Made by a program: the position numbers and the translations under genes | The notes under the pieces: model-generated | What the model was told of the DNA's origin: nothing | The model's input: the letters and a program-made list of their open reading frames with translations, nothing else | The model's database searches: none | Shown: piece by piece, positions 25,909 through 35,585 of the stretch | How positions within the stretch are numbered: the first letter of the stretch is position 1 | How the letters are laid out: the number at the start of each line of letters is the position of its first letter | NCBI GenBank assembly: GCA_946498245.1 | Contig: CAMMNN010000020.1 | Location: 1-60,380 of the forward strand | Length of the DNA: 60,380 bases | Direction of reading: 5' to 3' | From: an uncultured Clostridium sp. | GTDB taxonomy: Bacteria > Bacillota > Clostridia > Lachnospirales > Lachnospiraceae

Positions 25909-25937
25909 TTGCACAAAAAGGCAATGTCGTTTATAAT
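25909..25937 (+). promoter_or_regulatory. Promoter of the HD hydrolase-recU pair
   Basis: TTGCAC (25909-25914), a 17-base spacer and a perfect TATAAT (25932-25937). This places the transcript start near 25944 and rules out upstream start codons for the HD gene. Confidence 0.78.
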
Positions 25938-25965
25938 GGACTGGAATAAAAAGGAGAAATCACGA

Positions 25966-26550
25966 ATGAATGCCAGAACATTAATCACGTTTTTAAATGC
26001 AGTAGAGCCTATGAAGTGCAACACCCGCCACTCCTGGACTTCTTCCGGACGGCAGGAAAGCGTCGCGGAGCATAGTTGGCGGCTGGCGCTGATGGCCTAT
26101 CTTATCAAGGACGAGTTTCCCGAAGCCGATTATGATAAAGTGATTCTCATGTGTCTTTGCCACGATTTGGGTGAGGCCGTGACAGGAGACGTCCCGGCCT
26201 TTTCCAAAAATGACAGCCACAGGCAGATAGAAGGAGAAGCCATCAAACAGCTTCTTTGCCGCCTTCCGGAACCGTATTTCGGAGAATTGACGGCTCTTTT
26301 TCAGGAGATGGAGGAGCAAAAGACCCTGGAATCCCGAATCTACAAGGCATTAGACGCCATGGAATGCCTGATCCAGCATAATGAGGCGGATATATCCACC
26401 TGGCTGCCTTTAGAATATGAGTTAAATATGACTTATGGAAACGACCGGGTGGGATTTTCTTCTTATCTTCAGGAATTAAGACAGCTTATCCGTCAGGATT
26501 CTCTGGAAAAGGCCCGGGCAGTTCCGGTTGTAGGAAGGGATGAGGTGTGA
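25966..26550 (+). CDS. HD-domain hydrolase (YfbR-like)
   Basis: The 194-residue protein has the HD-domain metal-binding pattern: His36 in SVAEHSWR, His66-Asp67 in CLCHDLGEAVTGD, and a later Asp in ALDAMECLIQH. This matches the YfbR group of 5'-deoxynucleotidases and related HD hydrolases; the exact nucleotide is not determined. ATG 25966 follows AAAAGGAG; an upstream in-frame start at the -35 box would precede transcription. The stop lies five bases before recU, so the two are one operon. Confidence 0.86.
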   Translation: MNARTLITFLNAVEPMKCNTRHSWTSSGRQESVAEHSWRLALMAYLIKDEFPEADYDKVILMCLCHDLGEAVTGDVPAFSKNDSHRQIEGEAIKQLLCRLPEPYFGELTALFQEMEEQKTLESRIYKALDAMECLIQHNEADISTWLPLEYELNMTYGNDRVGFSSYLQELRQLIRQDSLEKARAVPVVGRDEV

Positions 26551-26554
26551 TATA

Positions 26555-27088
26555 ATGGGAACATGGAACAGCAGGGGGCTGAGGGGCTCAACTCTGGAAG
26601 AACTGATCAACCGGACCAATGACAGCTACCGTGAAAAAAAGCTGGCGCTGATTCAAAAAGTGCCGACGCCTATTACCCCTATTGCCATTGATAAAGAGAG
26701 CCGGCATATTACCCTGGCTTATTTTGAGCAGAAAAGTACGGTGGATTATATCGGAGCCGTTCAGGGAATCCCGGTTTGTTTTGACGCAAAGGAATGTGCG
26801 GCCCTTACCTTTCCTCTGCAGAATATCCACCCCCACCAAATTGCCTTCATGAAAGAATTTGAAGAGCAGGGCGGGGTTTCTTTTATTATTCTGTCATTTA
26901 CAGGGAATAATGAAATCTATTATCTGCCTTTTTCAGAGATCTACCACTTTTGGAGGCGTATGGAAGAGGGGGGCAGGAAAAGCTTTACCTACGAGGAAGT
27001 GGACAAGTCCTGGCGGATCCGTTCCCACCGGGAGCAGTTTGTCCACTATCTGGAGCCCCTTCAGAGAGATTTGGAAAGAAGAGATTGA
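26555..27088 (+). CDS. recU: Holliday junction resolvase RecU
   Basis: RecU cleaves four-way DNA junctions during recombination and chromosome segregation in Firmicutes. The 177-residue protein has the family opening (WNSRGLRGSTLEELINRTN), the catalytic PD-(D/E)xK residues around Asp64 in STVDYIGAVQ and Asp77-Ala-Lys79-Glu80 in FDAKE, and the FPLQNIHPHQIAFMKE and EQGGVSFIIL segments. The ATG lies behind GAGGTG, five bases after the HD gene stop. In Bacillus recU sits with a penicillin-binding protein gene; here that gene is missing and the his operon follows instead. Confidence 0.93.
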   Translation: MGTWNSRGLRGSTLEELINRTNDSYREKKLALIQKVPTPITPIAIDKESRHITLAYFEQKSTVDYIGAVQGIPVCFDAKECAALTFPLQNIHPHQIAFMKEFEEQGGVSFIILSFTGNNEIYYLPFSEIYHFWRRMEEGGRKSFTYEEVDKSWRIRSHREQFVHYLEPLQRDLERRD

Positions 27089-27113
27089 CAGATCACCGTC
27101 AGTCTTTTATAAT
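27085..27113 (+). promoter_or_regulatory. Promoter of the histidine operon
   Basis: Perfect TTGACA (27085-27090), 17-base spacer and perfect TATAAT (27108-27113). The -35 box overlaps the last codons of recU. The leader to hisZ is about 95 bases, with no T-box or clear attenuator. Confidence 0.82.
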
Positions 27114-27214
27114 AAAACCACTTGCGTTATCGAATTATCACATTATCACACTAAAGTGAAGGCTGCAAAAAAACCGCGGTTATGACGCCGCAGGCAAACA
27201 ATGTGAGGTAAATT

Positions 27215-28483
27215 ATGGAAAATCGGCTTTTACACACCCCGGAAGGAGTCCGGGATATTTACAATGGAGAATGCAGGAGAAAGCTGGCAGTAGAGCAGAA
27301 GATTTTAAATTCTTTCTATCTGTACGGCTATGAGCATATTGAGACGCCCAGCTTTGAGTATTTCGATCTGTTTAATAAAGATCGGGGCAGCGTGGGGGAT
27401 AAAGAGATGTTTAAGCTCTTTGATCGGGACAATAATACCCTGGTGCTAAAACCCGATATGACCCCGGCTGTTGCCCGCTGCGTAGCAAAATACTATATGG
27501 ACGATCCCATGCCCCTCAGGCTCTGCTATCTGGAACGAACCTTTAAAAACAATACCAACTACCAGGGCCGTTTAAAAGAGACGACTCAGACCGGAGCGGA
27601 GCTTATTGGAGATGATTCCCCTCAGGCGGACGGAGAGTTGCTGGCTATGGTTATTGATTCCTTAAAGGCCGCCGGACTGCAGGAATTTCAGGTAGAAATC
27701 GGCCACGCCGATTTTTACAAGGGCCTGACGGAAGAAGCGGGAATGGACGAGGAAACCCGCAGAAGCCTGAGAGAGCTCATTGAAAATAAAAACTATTTCG
27801 GCGTAGAAGAGCTGTTGGAGGCACAGCAGATTTCTCAGGAATCCCGAAAAAGCATTCTGACCCTTATGGAGCTTTTCGGGACAGCGGAATGTCTGGATCG
27901 CGCCAAGGAGCTGACGAAAAATCCCAGAGCCCTGGCCGCCATAGACCGGCTGGAAAAAATCCAGAGATTTATAGAAGCCTGCGGTCTTTCTGATTATATT
28001 TCCTATGATCTGGGCATGGTCAGCCGGTATCAGTATTATACCGGGATTATTTTTAAAGCCTATACCTACGGAACGGGAGATTATATCGTCACCGGAGGCC
28101 GGTATGACAGGCTGTTGGAGCAGTTTGGAAAGCAAAGCCCCGCCGTAGGCTTTGCCATTGAGGTGGATCAGGTGCTGCTGGCCCTGGCCAGACAGCAAAT
28201 CGACGTGCCGGTTTCCCAGGCCAATGTTTTGATTTTGTTTGAAGGGTCCGCAGAAGCCCAGGCCATCCTTTTAGGCCGCCATTTCCGAAGTTTGGGGCTG
28301 CCGGCCGTAGTCTCCGTCAGGAATGAGGACAAAGAGATGGAAGACTACCGCCAAATGGCTTTGGACCGAAAAATCCGTACAATACTGTACTTAAAGGGCA
28401 ATGGCCGTATCGTTACCGCCATGGATTTAATCAATGGAAAGCAGGACGATATTCCGTTTTCCGAATATGTGAAAGAGGACTGA
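27215..28483 (+). CDS. hisZ: ATP phosphoribosyltransferase regulatory subunit HisZ
   Basis: HisZ is a histidyl-tRNA synthetase paralogue that no longer charges tRNA and instead activates the short form of HisG. The 422-residue protein has class II motif 2 and 3-like segments ([33 protein letters not shown] and [13 protein letters not shown]) but lacks the anticodon-binding domain typical of HisRS. It begins the his operon and is followed after one base by a short HisG, the known functional partner. GTGAGGT serves as ribosome-binding site. Confidence 0.93.
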   Translation: MENRLLHTPEGVRDIYNGECRRKLAVEQKILNSFYLYGYEHIETPSFEYFDLFNKDRGSVGDKEMFKLFDRDNNTLVLKPDMTPAVARCVAKYYMDDPMPLRLCYLERTFKNNTNYQGRLKETTQTGAELIGDDSPQADGELLAMVIDSLKAAGLQEFQVEIGHADFYKGLTEEAGMDEETRRSLRELIENKNYFGVEELLEAQQISQESRKSILTLMELFGTAECLDRAKELTKNPRALAAIDRLEKIQRFIEACGLSDYISYDLGMVSRYQYYTGIIFKAYTYGTGDYIVTGGRYDRLLEQFGKQSPAVGFAIEVDQVLLALARQQIDVPVSQANVLILFEGSAEAQAILLGRHFRSLGLPAVVSVRNEDKEMEDYRQMALDRKIRTILYLKGNGRIVTAMDLINGKQDDIPFSEYVKED

Positions 28484-28484
28484 T

Positions 28485-29129
28485 ATGAGATATTTGACAG
28501 TGGCGCTGGCAAAAGGAAGGCTGGCGCAGAAAGCCATGGAACTGTTTGAGCAGGCAGGCATTACCTGCGAAGAAATGAAGGACAAAAACTCCCGGAAGCT
28601 GATTTTTGTCAATGAAGAGCAGAAAATCCGCTTCTTTCTGGCAAAGGCCGGAGATGTTCCCACCTATGTAGAATACGGAGCTGCAGATATTGGCATTGCC
28701 GGAAAGGATACCATTCTGGAAGAAGGCCGGAAGCTCTATGAAGTAGTGGATCTGGGGATTGGAAAATGCCGGATGTGCGTCTGCGGCCCCGAGGAAGCCA
28801 GGGAAAAGCTGAAGCATCACGAACTGATCCGGGTGGCCACCAAATACCCCAACATTGCAAAAGACTATTTTTACAATAAAAAGCATCAGACCGTAGAGAT
28901 TATCAAGCTGGGAGGTTCCATTGAACTGGCTCCCCTGGTGGGTCTTTCGGAAGTGATTGTAGATATTGTAGAAACGGGATCCACCCTGAGAGAAAATGGC
29001 CTTACGGTTCTGGAAGAGATCTGCGGCCTGTCGGCCCGTATGGTGGTCAATCAGGTGAGCATGAAGCGGGAGCAGGAGAGAATCGCCCGTTTGATTCAGG
29101 ATTTTAAACAAATACTTCGGGAGGAATAA
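28485..29129 (+). CDS. hisG: ATP phosphoribosyltransferase, short form
   Basis: HisG condenses ATP and PRPP in the first step of histidine synthesis. The 214-residue length is that of the short form, which lacks the C-terminal allosteric domain and depends on HisZ, encoded immediately upstream. Family motifs seen are [19 protein letters not shown] near the start, [14 protein letters not shown], and the PRPP loop [14 protein letters not shown] (about 162-175). Feedback inhibition by histidine should therefore pass through the HisZ complex. Confidence 0.96.
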   Translation: MRYLTVALAKGRLAQKAMELFEQAGITCEEMKDKNSRKLIFVNEEQKIRFFLAKAGDVPTYVEYGAADIGIAGKDTILEEGRKLYEVVDLGIGKCRMCVCGPEEAREKLKHHELIRVATKYPNIAKDYFYNKKHQTVEIIKLGGSIELAPLVGLSEVIVDIVETGSTLRENGLTVLEEICGLSARMVVNQVSMKREQERIARLIQDFKQILREE

Positions 29130-29132
29130 AGC

Positions 29133-30446
29133 ATGAGGATCGTTAAGCTGGACAGTCAGTCAAAACAAAATATCTTGTCCGACCTTTTAAAGCGGGATCC
29201 CAACCAGTACGGCCAGTACGCGGAAACGGTGCAGGCCATTGTGGATGACGTAAAAAAGAGAGGGGACGAGGCCCTTTTTGAATACACCAAAAAATTTGAC
29301 GGCGCGGAGGTTTCCGCCGAAAATATCCGTGTAACGGAGGAAGAGATCCGGGAGGCCATGGAACAGGTAGACCCAAAGCTTCTGGAGGTAATGAAAAAGT
29401 CCATGGAAAATATCCGGGATCACCATCAGAGGCAGAAACGGCAGAGCTGGTTTGAAAGCCGTCCCGACGGAACCCTGCTGGGACAGAAAATGACGGCCCT
29501 GGAAAGCGTAGGGGTTTACGTTCCCGGAGGAAAGGCGGCTTATCCTTCCTCTGTTTTGATGAACATCATTCCTGCAGAGGTAGCCGGAGTGGATCGCATT
29601 GTCATGGTAACGCCTCCGGGAAAGGACGGCAAGGTCAACCCAGTGACCCTTACGGCGGCCCATCTGGCAGGGGCCACAGAGGTATATAAAGCAGGCGGGG
29701 CCCAGGCCGTAGCTGCTCTGGCTTTCGGCACAGAGTCTGTTCCAAGGGTCAATAAAATCGTAGGTCCCGGAAACATCTTTGTGGCTCTGGCCAAAAAAGC
29801 CGTTTACGGCCATGTCAGCATCGACAGCATCGCAGGGCCCAGTGAAATCCTGGTCATTGCCGACGACAGCGCCAATCCCCGGTATGTGGCGGCGGATCTG
29901 CTGTCCCAGGCAGAGCACGACGAGTTGGCCAGCGCCATTTTAGTGACCACCAGCCCGGAGCTGGCGGAAAAAGTTTCCCAAGAGTGCGACGCTTTCATCC
30001 AGACCCTTTCCCGAAAAGAGATTTTGGAAAAGTCACTGGAAAATTACGGATATATCCTTTTAGCAGACACCTTAGAGGACGCTGTGGCCATTGCCAATGA
30101 AATTGCTTCCGAGCATCTGGAAATCGTTACCCGCAATCCTTTTGAGGTCATGACCAAAATTCGCAATGCCGGCGCCATCTTTATCGGAGAATACAGCTCC
30201 GAGCCCTTAGGCGATTACTTTGCCGGTCCCAACCATGTTCTTCCGACCAACGGAACGGCCAAGTTTTTCTCCCCCCTGGGAGTAGACGATTTTGTAAAAA
30301 AATCCAGCATTATTTATTATTCCAAAGACGCCCTCAGAAAAATCCATGGGGACATTATCGCCTTTGCCGAGGCGGAGCATCTCACCGCCCACGCCAATTC
30401 TATCCGGGTGCGTTTTGAAGACGAAGACCAGAAAGGGGGAGAATGA
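29133..30446 (+). CDS. hisD: Histidinol dehydrogenase
   Basis: HisD oxidises histidinol to histidine in two NAD-dependent steps. The 437-residue protein shows VGVYVPGGKAAYPSSVLMN, GPGNIFVALAKK, SIAGPSEILVIAD, the zinc-ligand segment SQAEHDELASAIL, and the EHLEIVTRNP and GPNHVLPTNGTAKFFSPL motifs. It starts three bases after hisG and overlaps hisB by four bases. Length and motifs are complete. Confidence 0.97.
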   Translation: MRIVKLDSQSKQNILSDLLKRDPNQYGQYAETVQAIVDDVKKRGDEALFEYTKKFDGAEVSAENIRVTEEEIREAMEQVDPKLLEVMKKSMENIRDHHQRQKRQSWFESRPDGTLLGQKMTALESVGVYVPGGKAAYPSSVLMNIIPAEVAGVDRIVMVTPPGKDGKVNPVTLTAAHLAGATEVYKAGGAQAVAALAFGTESVPRVNKIVGPGNIFVALAKKAVYGHVSIDSIAGPSEILVIADDSANPRYVAADLLSQAEHDELASAILVTTSPELAEKVSQECDAFIQTLSRKEILEKSLENYGYILLADTLEDAVAIANEIASEHLEIVTRNPFEVMTKIRNAGAIFIGEYSSEPLGDYFAGPNHVLPTNGTAKFFSPLGVDDFVKKSSIIYYSKDALRKIHGDIIAFAEAEHLTAHANSIRVRFEDEDQKGGE

Positions 30447-31033
30447 TGGCAAGAATCGCTGAGATAAGCCGCAATACAGGGGAAACCAGAATCCGCCTCC
30501 TGTTAAATCTGGACGGCAGCGGCCAGTCCAGGGTGGAAACCGGCATCGGTTTTTTTGATCATATGCTTATGAGCTTTGCCCGCCACGGATTCTTTGATCT
30601 GGACTTAACCGTTGAGGGAGATTTGCAGGTAGATACCCACCATACCATTGAAGATACAGGAATTGTCCTGGGGGCGGCTATCCGGAAAGCAGTAGGAGAT
30701 AAGAAGGGCATTATCCGTTACGGGACGAAAATCCTTCCTATGGACGAAGCCCTGATTCTCTGTTCCCTGGATCTGTCCGGCCGGCCCTGCCTGGGGTATG
30801 ATTTGAATTTAGACCGTGAGTTTGTGGGAGCTTTGGAAACAGAGATGGTTCGGGAATTTTTCTATGCCGTTTCTTATAGCGCAGCCATGAACCTCCATAT
30901 CCGGCAGTTGGCCGGTTCCAATAACCACCACATTATCGAAGGGGCTTTTAAAGCGTTTGCCAAAGCCCTGGACGAAGCCGTAACCCTGGACCCTAGGATC
31001 CAGGACGTACTCTCGACGAAAGGAAGTCTGTAA
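30443..31033 (+). CDS. hisB: Imidazoleglycerol-phosphate dehydratase
   Basis: The 196-residue monofunctional enzyme dehydrates imidazoleglycerol phosphate. The histidine-rich Mn-binding motifs are present: GFFDHMLMSFARHG, VDTHHTIEDTGI and AGSNNHHIIEGAFKAFAKAL. There is no N-terminal histidinol-phosphatase domain, so that activity must be encoded elsewhere. The start overlaps the end of hisD (ATGATGG context) and the stop abuts hisA. Confidence 0.97.
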   Translation: MMARIAEISRNTGETRIRLLLNLDGSGQSRVETGIGFFDHMLMSFARHGFFDLDLTVEGDLQVDTHHTIEDTGIVLGAAIRKAVGDKKGIIRYGTKILPMDEALILCSLDLSGRPCLGYDLNLDREFVGALETEMVREFFYAVSYSAAMNLHIRQLAGSNNHHIIEGAFKAFAKALDEAVTLDPRIQDVLSTKGSL

Positions 31034-31755
31034 TGCAGTTATATCCCGCAATTGACATCAAAAATGGACAGTGTGTGCGCTTAAAGCAGGGACTGTTTGA
31101 CAATGTAACGGTTTATTCCGATACCCCGGCGGACATGGCAAAGCTTTGGGAAAGCAAAGGGGCCACCTTCCTCCATCTGGTAGATTTGGACGGGGCTCTG
31201 TCCGGCCGGCCGGTAAATCTGGACGCCGTCAGACGAATTTTGGAAACCGTATCCATACCCGTTGAACTGGGCGGAGGTATCCGCAGCAAAGAAGTAGTAA
31301 AAGAACTTTTGGATCTGGGTGTTACCCGGGTCATTATCGGTACCCGGGCTGTGGAGAGGCCGGAATTTATGAAGGAATTGACTGAGACTTTTGGATCGGA
31401 TCGGATCGTTTTGGGAGTCGACGCCAAGGACGGCCTGGTGGCAGTGGAAGGCTGGGAGAAGGTCAGCTCCATGAAAGCCCTGGAGCTCTGCCAAATGATG
31501 AAGGAAATGGGCGTCCGCCATGTGGTGTACACCGATATTTCCCGGGACGGTATGCTCTCGGGGCCCAATGTGGAGGCTACAAAGGAGCTGACCCGGCAGA
31601 CCGGACTAAACGTTATCGCTTCAGGGGGCGTGTCGTCTATGGAGGATTTAGAGGCTCTGTATGAGGCCGGCATTGCCGGGGCCATTACGGGAAAAGCCTT
31701 ATACGAGGGAAGAATCCCGCTGGAAGAGGCGGTTCGCCGTTTTCAGACAGTCTAA
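31033..31755 (+). CDS. hisA: ProFAR isomerase HisA
   Basis: HisA is a TIM barrel that isomerises ProFAR to PRFAR. The 240-residue protein keeps both catalytic aspartates, in PAIDIKNGQCVRLKQG (residues 5-20) and YTDISRDGMLSG (about 166-177), and the phosphate-binding glycines VELGGGIRS and VIASGGVSS. It overlaps hisB by one base. In this operon it is the only intact barrel; hisF is absent. Confidence 0.96.
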   Translation: MQLYPAIDIKNGQCVRLKQGLFDNVTVYSDTPADMAKLWESKGATFLHLVDLDGALSGRPVNLDAVRRILETVSIPVELGGGIRSKEVVKELLDLGVTRVIIGTRAVERPEFMKELTETFGSDRIVLGVDAKDGLVAVEGWEKVSSMKALELCQMMKEMGVRHVVYTDISRDGMLSGPNVEATKELTRQTGLNVIASGGVSSMEDLEALYEAGIAGAITGKALYEGRIPLEEAVRRFQTV

Positions 31756-31770
31756 ACATCGGAGGAGATT

Positions 31771-33069
31771 ATGGAAAAAGTGAAAAAGCTCATTCCCAGT
31801 TTCGGATGCCGGGAAGGACAGGCCATTATCCGGGATTACGGGCTGGAATACTACAGCAATGACATTTTGACTTTAGCAAAGTACTATAGCGACAATGGAG
31901 CCGACAGCCTCTTTGTCCACGATCTGTCCCAGACCGACGAGGATCACGAGAGGACTATCGGCATTATAAAAGAGATTTCCGGAGAAATCGATACGCCTAT
32001 TATAACCGGTGGGAGAGTCAAGCGTCTGGAAGATGTGAAAAAATATCTGTACGCTGGGGCAGAGGCCGTCTTTTTAGACGTTTCGATTCCGGAAAATGTA
32101 GATTTAATCAAAGAGGCAGCAGATCGCTTTGGCACGGAAAAAGTCTATGCCTATCTCCCGGAAATTTCCTATGCAGACCGGATAGATGAATACGCTCAGT
32201 TGGGGGCGTCAAAAATCATTTTAGACGAAAAACATTCCATAGGAGATCGGGATCTGTACCGTCTTTCCCAGGTGTCCCAGGATCTTTTGCTGGCCTGCGA
32301 TGATGATGTGCCGGGAACCATTGCCTCTTATCTGCGGGTGCCCTCTGTGGAAGGGGTTATCCTGACCGTTCCGGGCCAGGAAGAAGGCAACTGCATGAAT
32401 ATGAAGCAGGAACTGAAAGCCAGAGGGATTCCTGTCGCCACCCTGGAAACGGCTGTGGACTGGAGCGATTTTAAGCTCAATTCCGACGGCCTGATCCCGG
32501 TAGTTGTCCAGGATTACAGAACCATGGAAGTCTTAATGGTAGCTTATATGAATCAGGAGGCATATGAAAAAACCCTTCAGACGGGCCGTATGACCTACTA
32601 TAGCCGCAGCCGCTGCAAATTGTGGGTGAAGGGGGAAACCTCCGGCCATTTCCAGTATGTAAAATCCTTAAAACTGGACTGCGACAATGATACCATTCTG
32701 GCAATGGTGGCCCAGGTGGGACCGGCCTGCCATACGGGAGCCAAATCCTGCTTTTTCCAGACTTTAGCGGAAAAAGAGTACCGTTCTTCCAATCCCTTAA
32801 AGGTATTTGAAGATGTGTACGCCGTTATCCAGGATCGGAAGCTCCATCCCAAAGAAGGCTCCTATACCAATTACCTTTTTGACAAAGGAATTGATAAGAT
32901 ACTAAAGAAGCTGGGGGAAGAGTGTACGGAAATCGTCATTGCCGCCAAAAATCCCAATCCGGAAGAAGTAAAATACGAAATTTCCGACTTCCTTTACCAT
33001 ATGATGGTTTTAATGGCCCAGAGAGATATTTCCTGGGAGGAAATTACGGAAGAATTGGCCAGACGATAG
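31771..33069 (+). CDS. hisI: HisIE fused to an N-terminal degenerate HisA/HisF-like barrel
   Basis: The 432-residue protein has three parts. Residues 1 to about 225 resemble a HisA/HisF half-barrel ([21 protein letters not shown], then [19 protein letters not shown]), but the first catalytic aspartate position reads SFGCREGQ and there is no DRDG motif, so cyclase or isomerase activity looks lost. Residues about 240-335 are HisI, with zinc and substrate motifs [17 protein letters not shown] and [10 protein letters not shown]. Residues about 343-432 are HisE ([12 protein letters not shown]). HisI and HisE open and trim phosphoribosyl-ATP. It closes the his operon 15 bases after hisA. Confidence 0.9.
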   Translation: MEKVKKLIPSFGCREGQAIIRDYGLEYYSNDILTLAKYYSDNGADSLFVHDLSQTDEDHERTIGIIKEISGEIDTPIITGGRVKRLEDVKKYLYAGAEAVFLDVSIPENVDLIKEAADRFGTEKVYAYLPEISYADRIDEYAQLGASKIILDEKHSIGDRDLYRLSQVSQDLLLACDDDVPGTIASYLRVPSVEGVILTVPGQEEGNCMNMKQELKARGIPVATLETAVDWSDFKLNSDGLIPVVVQDYRTMEVLMVAYMNQEAYEKTLQTGRMTYYSRSRCKLWVKGETSGHFQYVKSLKLDCDNDTILAMVAQVGPACHTGAKSCFFQTLAEKEYRSSNPLKVFEDVYAVIQDRKLHPKEGSYTNYLFDKGIDKILKKLGEECTEIVIAAKNPNPEEVKYEISDFLYHMMVLMAQRDISWEEITEELARR

Positions 33070-33074
33070 CTTCA

Positions 33075-33104
33075 TTTCAAATCTGAAATCTCATACTGTA
33101 TAAT
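33075..33104 (+). promoter_or_regulatory. Possible promoter of pepT
   Basis: TTTCAA (33075-33080), an 18-base spacer and a perfect TATAAT (33099-33104), 19 bases before the pepT ATG. The -35 is weak. Confidence 0.5.
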
Positions 33105-33122
33105 AGAAGGGAGAATCTTAAA

Positions 33123-34352
33123 ATGTCTTCTGTAACTGAAAAATTTTTGCGGTACGTATCCTATGATACACAGTCCAAAGATGGACAAGAGCAGATCCCC
33201 AGCACGGAAAAGCAAAGGGTTCTGGCCCAGCTTTTGGCGGAGGAATTAAAGGCTATGGGAGCCCAGGATGTGCGTGTCAGCCCGGAATCCTATGTTTATG
33301 GCGTTATTCCGGCCAATACGGACAAATCCGTGCCCTCATTGGGGTTTGTTTCCCATATGGACACATCGCCGGACGCCTCAGGGACGGGAGTTTCGCCCCG
33401 AATCGTTAAGGATTACGACGGCGGTAAGATCTGTCTCAATGCAGAAAAAGAGATTTTTTTAAGTCCAGAGGAATTTCCGTCGTTAAAGGGTTATGCGGGA
33501 AAAGACTTAATCGTAACCGACGGAACCACCCTTTTAGGGGCTGACGATAAAGCAGGAGTGGCTGAGATTATGGCTATGGCTGAGTTCCTTTTGACCCACA
33601 GTGAAATCCCTCATGGGAAAATCTGCATTGGCTTCACTCCTGACGAGGAGGTGGGCCGGGGAGCCGACCTTTTTGACGTGGCAGGCTTTGGGGCCGACGT
33701 GGCCTACACCGTAGACGGCGGGGCCCTGGGAGAACTGGAATATGAAAACTTCAACGCTGCCTCAGGAAAAGTGAAGATCCATGGCCGCGGCGTCCATCCT
33801 GGCTCTGCCAAAAACGCCATGAAAAACGCTTCCCTCATGGCTATGGAATTTCACGGGATGCTGCCTGCAGAGCAGAATCCTATGTACACAGAAGGGTACG
33901 AGGGCTTTTTCCATCTGGGAGAAATTCAGGGGAACATGGTGGAAGCCCAGATGGATTACATTATCCGGGATCATGACCAGGAAAAATTCGAGGCTAAAAA
34001 GAAGCTTTTCCTGGAAGCCGCCGCTTTTCTCAATGCCAAATACGGGGAAGGTACAGTGGAGGCCACAGTGAAAGACTCCTATTACAACATGAAAGAGAAA
34101 ATAGAACCCCATATGTATCTCATTGACATTGCTAAAAAGGCAATGGAAGAGCAAGGCGTATCTCCTTTGGTGGTTCCCATTCGCGGCGGCACTGACGGCG
34201 CCCGTCTGTCCTATATGGGCCTTCCTTGTCCCAACCTCTGCACAGGCGGAGAAAACTTCCATGGAGTTCATGAATACATCTGCATTCAGTCCATGGAAAA
34301 AATTACGGAAATTCTTGTACAGATTGTAAAAGACTTTGCACAGATGAGCTAG
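33123..34352 (+). CDS. pepT: Peptidase T (tripeptide aminopeptidase)
   Basis: PepT removes the N-terminal residue of tripeptides in the cytoplasm. The 409-residue M20 metallopeptidase has the zinc-binding SHMDTSPD motif (about 77-84), [11 protein letters not shown], the catalytic glutamates in [11 protein letters not shown] (about 172-182), and the final [17 protein letters not shown] and NFHGVHEY segments. GAAGGGAG precedes the ATG. The AEC transporter gene follows after 30 bases, probably on the same transcript. Confidence 0.95.
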   Translation: MSSVTEKFLRYVSYDTQSKDGQEQIPSTEKQRVLAQLLAEELKAMGAQDVRVSPESYVYGVIPANTDKSVPSLGFVSHMDTSPDASGTGVSPRIVKDYDGGKICLNAEKEIFLSPEEFPSLKGYAGKDLIVTDGTTLLGADDKAGVAEIMAMAEFLLTHSEIPHGKICIGFTPDEEVGRGADLFDVAGFGADVAYTVDGGALGELEYENFNAASGKVKIHGRGVHPGSAKNAMKNASLMAMEFHGMLPAEQNPMYTEGYEGFFHLGEIQGNMVEAQMDYIIRDHDQEKFEAKKKLFLEAAAFLNAKYGEGTVEATVKDSYYNMKEKIEPHMYLIDIAKKAMEEQGVSPLVVPIRGGTDGARLSYMGLPCPNLCTGGENFHGVHEYICIQSMEKITEILVQIVKDFAQMS

Positions 34353-34382
34353 ATTTCAGAGCATTTATGCGGAGATATTACC

Positions 34383-35306
34383 ATGGATTTGGCATTGATT
34401 ACCATAGAAAAAATTATCGAAATGTTCCTGATTATGCTGGCAGGAATGGCAGCATGGAAATTCGGCATTTTGGACAGCGAGGCAGGCAAAAAGCTGTCGG
34501 GCCTCTTGTTAAAAGTCATTTCTCCGGCCATGATTATAATATCGTACCAAATGGAATTTCAGCCGGATCTTTTAAAAGGACTTTTAGGCGCCATCATTCT
34601 TTCTGCGGCCAGTTTTGCAGCCGCCATCCTGCTTTCAGCAATTGCTTTGAAAGGGAAGGGACACCGCGATACGGAAATTGAAAAGATGGCCGTAATTTAT
34701 TCCAATTGCGCTTTTATTGGAATCCCGCTGGTAAACGGGCTGTTGGGCCAGGAAGGCGTCTTTTACATGACCGCTTATCTCACGGTTTACAACGTGTTTG
34801 TCTGGTCCCATGGCGTGGCTCTCATGAGCAGAACAGGAAGCATTAAAAATACTCTCAAAAATTGTATTCAGCCAGCCAACATTGCCATTATCATTGGGCT
34901 CTGTTTCTTCCTGCTGCATATAAAGCTTCCTGCCGTTCTGCTGGAGCCTCTTACAAGCATAGGAGATATGAATACGCCTCTTGCAATGATAGTGGCTGGA
35001 ATCAGTCTGGCAGAAAGCCATCTCCTGGACGCTTTGAAGAAGCCTCGTACCTACTGGATTTGTCTTTTGAAGCTGGCAGTGGTTCCTATTCTGACTCTGA
35101 TAATATTGAAACTGTCTGGATTAACGGGAGCGGCCGCCCTTGCAGTTATGATTGGTTCCTCTTGTCCCACAGGGGCCATGGGAACCATGTTTGCCCTGCA
35201 GTACCGAAAAAATAGCACATATGCATCGGAACTATTTGCCATATCAACTGTACTGTCCTTAATTACAATTCCCTGCATGATTCTGGCAGGAAGCAGTATC
35301 TTTTAA
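34383..35306 (+). CDS. AEC family transporter (auxin efflux carrier fold)
   Basis: The 307-residue membrane protein has about ten hydrophobic helices with the family SNCAFIGIPLVNGLLGQEGVFY motif in the N-terminal half and VMIGSSCPTGAMGTMFALQY in the C-terminal half. AEC proteins in Firmicutes move organic acids such as malate or other anionic metabolites; the substrate here is not known. The gene lies after pepT and before a strong terminator. Confidence 0.87.
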   Translation: MDLALITIEKIIEMFLIMLAGMAAWKFGILDSEAGKKLSGLLLKVISPAMIIISYQMEFQPDLLKGLLGAIILSAASFAAAILLSAIALKGKGHRDTEIEKMAVIYSNCAFIGIPLVNGLLGQEGVFYMTAYLTVYNVFVWSHGVALMSRTGSIKNTLKNCIQPANIAIIIGLCFFLLHIKLPAVLLEPLTSIGDMNTPLAMIVAGISLAESHLLDALKKPRTYWICLLKLAVVPILTLIILKLSGLTGAAALAVMIGSSCPTGAMGTMFALQYRKNSTYASELFAISTVLSLITIPCMILAGSSIF

Positions 35307-35333
35307 AAAAATATTGTATTAAAAAGAAGTTTT

Positions 35334-35380
35334 TCACCAGAGATGAATTTTTTCCAAAAAGAAGGATTTATCTCTGGTGA
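35334..35380 (+). terminator. Terminator after the AEC transporter
   Basis: An 11-bp perfect stem pairs TCACCAGAGAT (35334-35344) with ATCTCTGGTGA (35370-35380), followed by TTTTGTG. The 205 bases from here to atpB are strongly AT-rich and hold only the atp promoter. Confidence 0.82.
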
Positions 35381-35525
35381 TTTTGTGTCAAAATCATTTT
35401 GAGTACCAAATTAAAACTTCAAAAATTGGCGAAAAATCGACAAAATTATATCTGATTTTTATTTATTTTGGAATTTCCTTAATTTTCCATAACTTTAATA
35501 TTATGAAACAATAAAAAAAGAATAT

Positions 35526-35554
35526 TTGAAATTGGAAAATCCTCTCACTATAAT
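35526..35554 (+). promoter_or_regulatory. Promoter of the ATP synthase operon
   Basis: TTGAAA (35526-35531), a 17-base spacer and perfect TATAAT (35549-35554), 31 bases before the atpB ATG. Confidence 0.8.
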
Positions 35555-35585
35555 AAGCAGAGCAATTGAGAAAGGTGGAAGAGAA

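Noticed and set aside
27114..27214. T-box or histidine attenuator in the his leader
   Set aside because: The leader is only about 95 bases. ACCGCGG and two CAC/CAT codons are present by chance, but there is no AGGGTGGNACCGCG motif, no terminator with a T run and no start codon with a ribosome-binding site for a leader peptide.
35381..35525. atpI or a small gene ahead of atpB
   Set aside because: The stretch is AT-rich with frequent stops and shows no membrane-protein frame.
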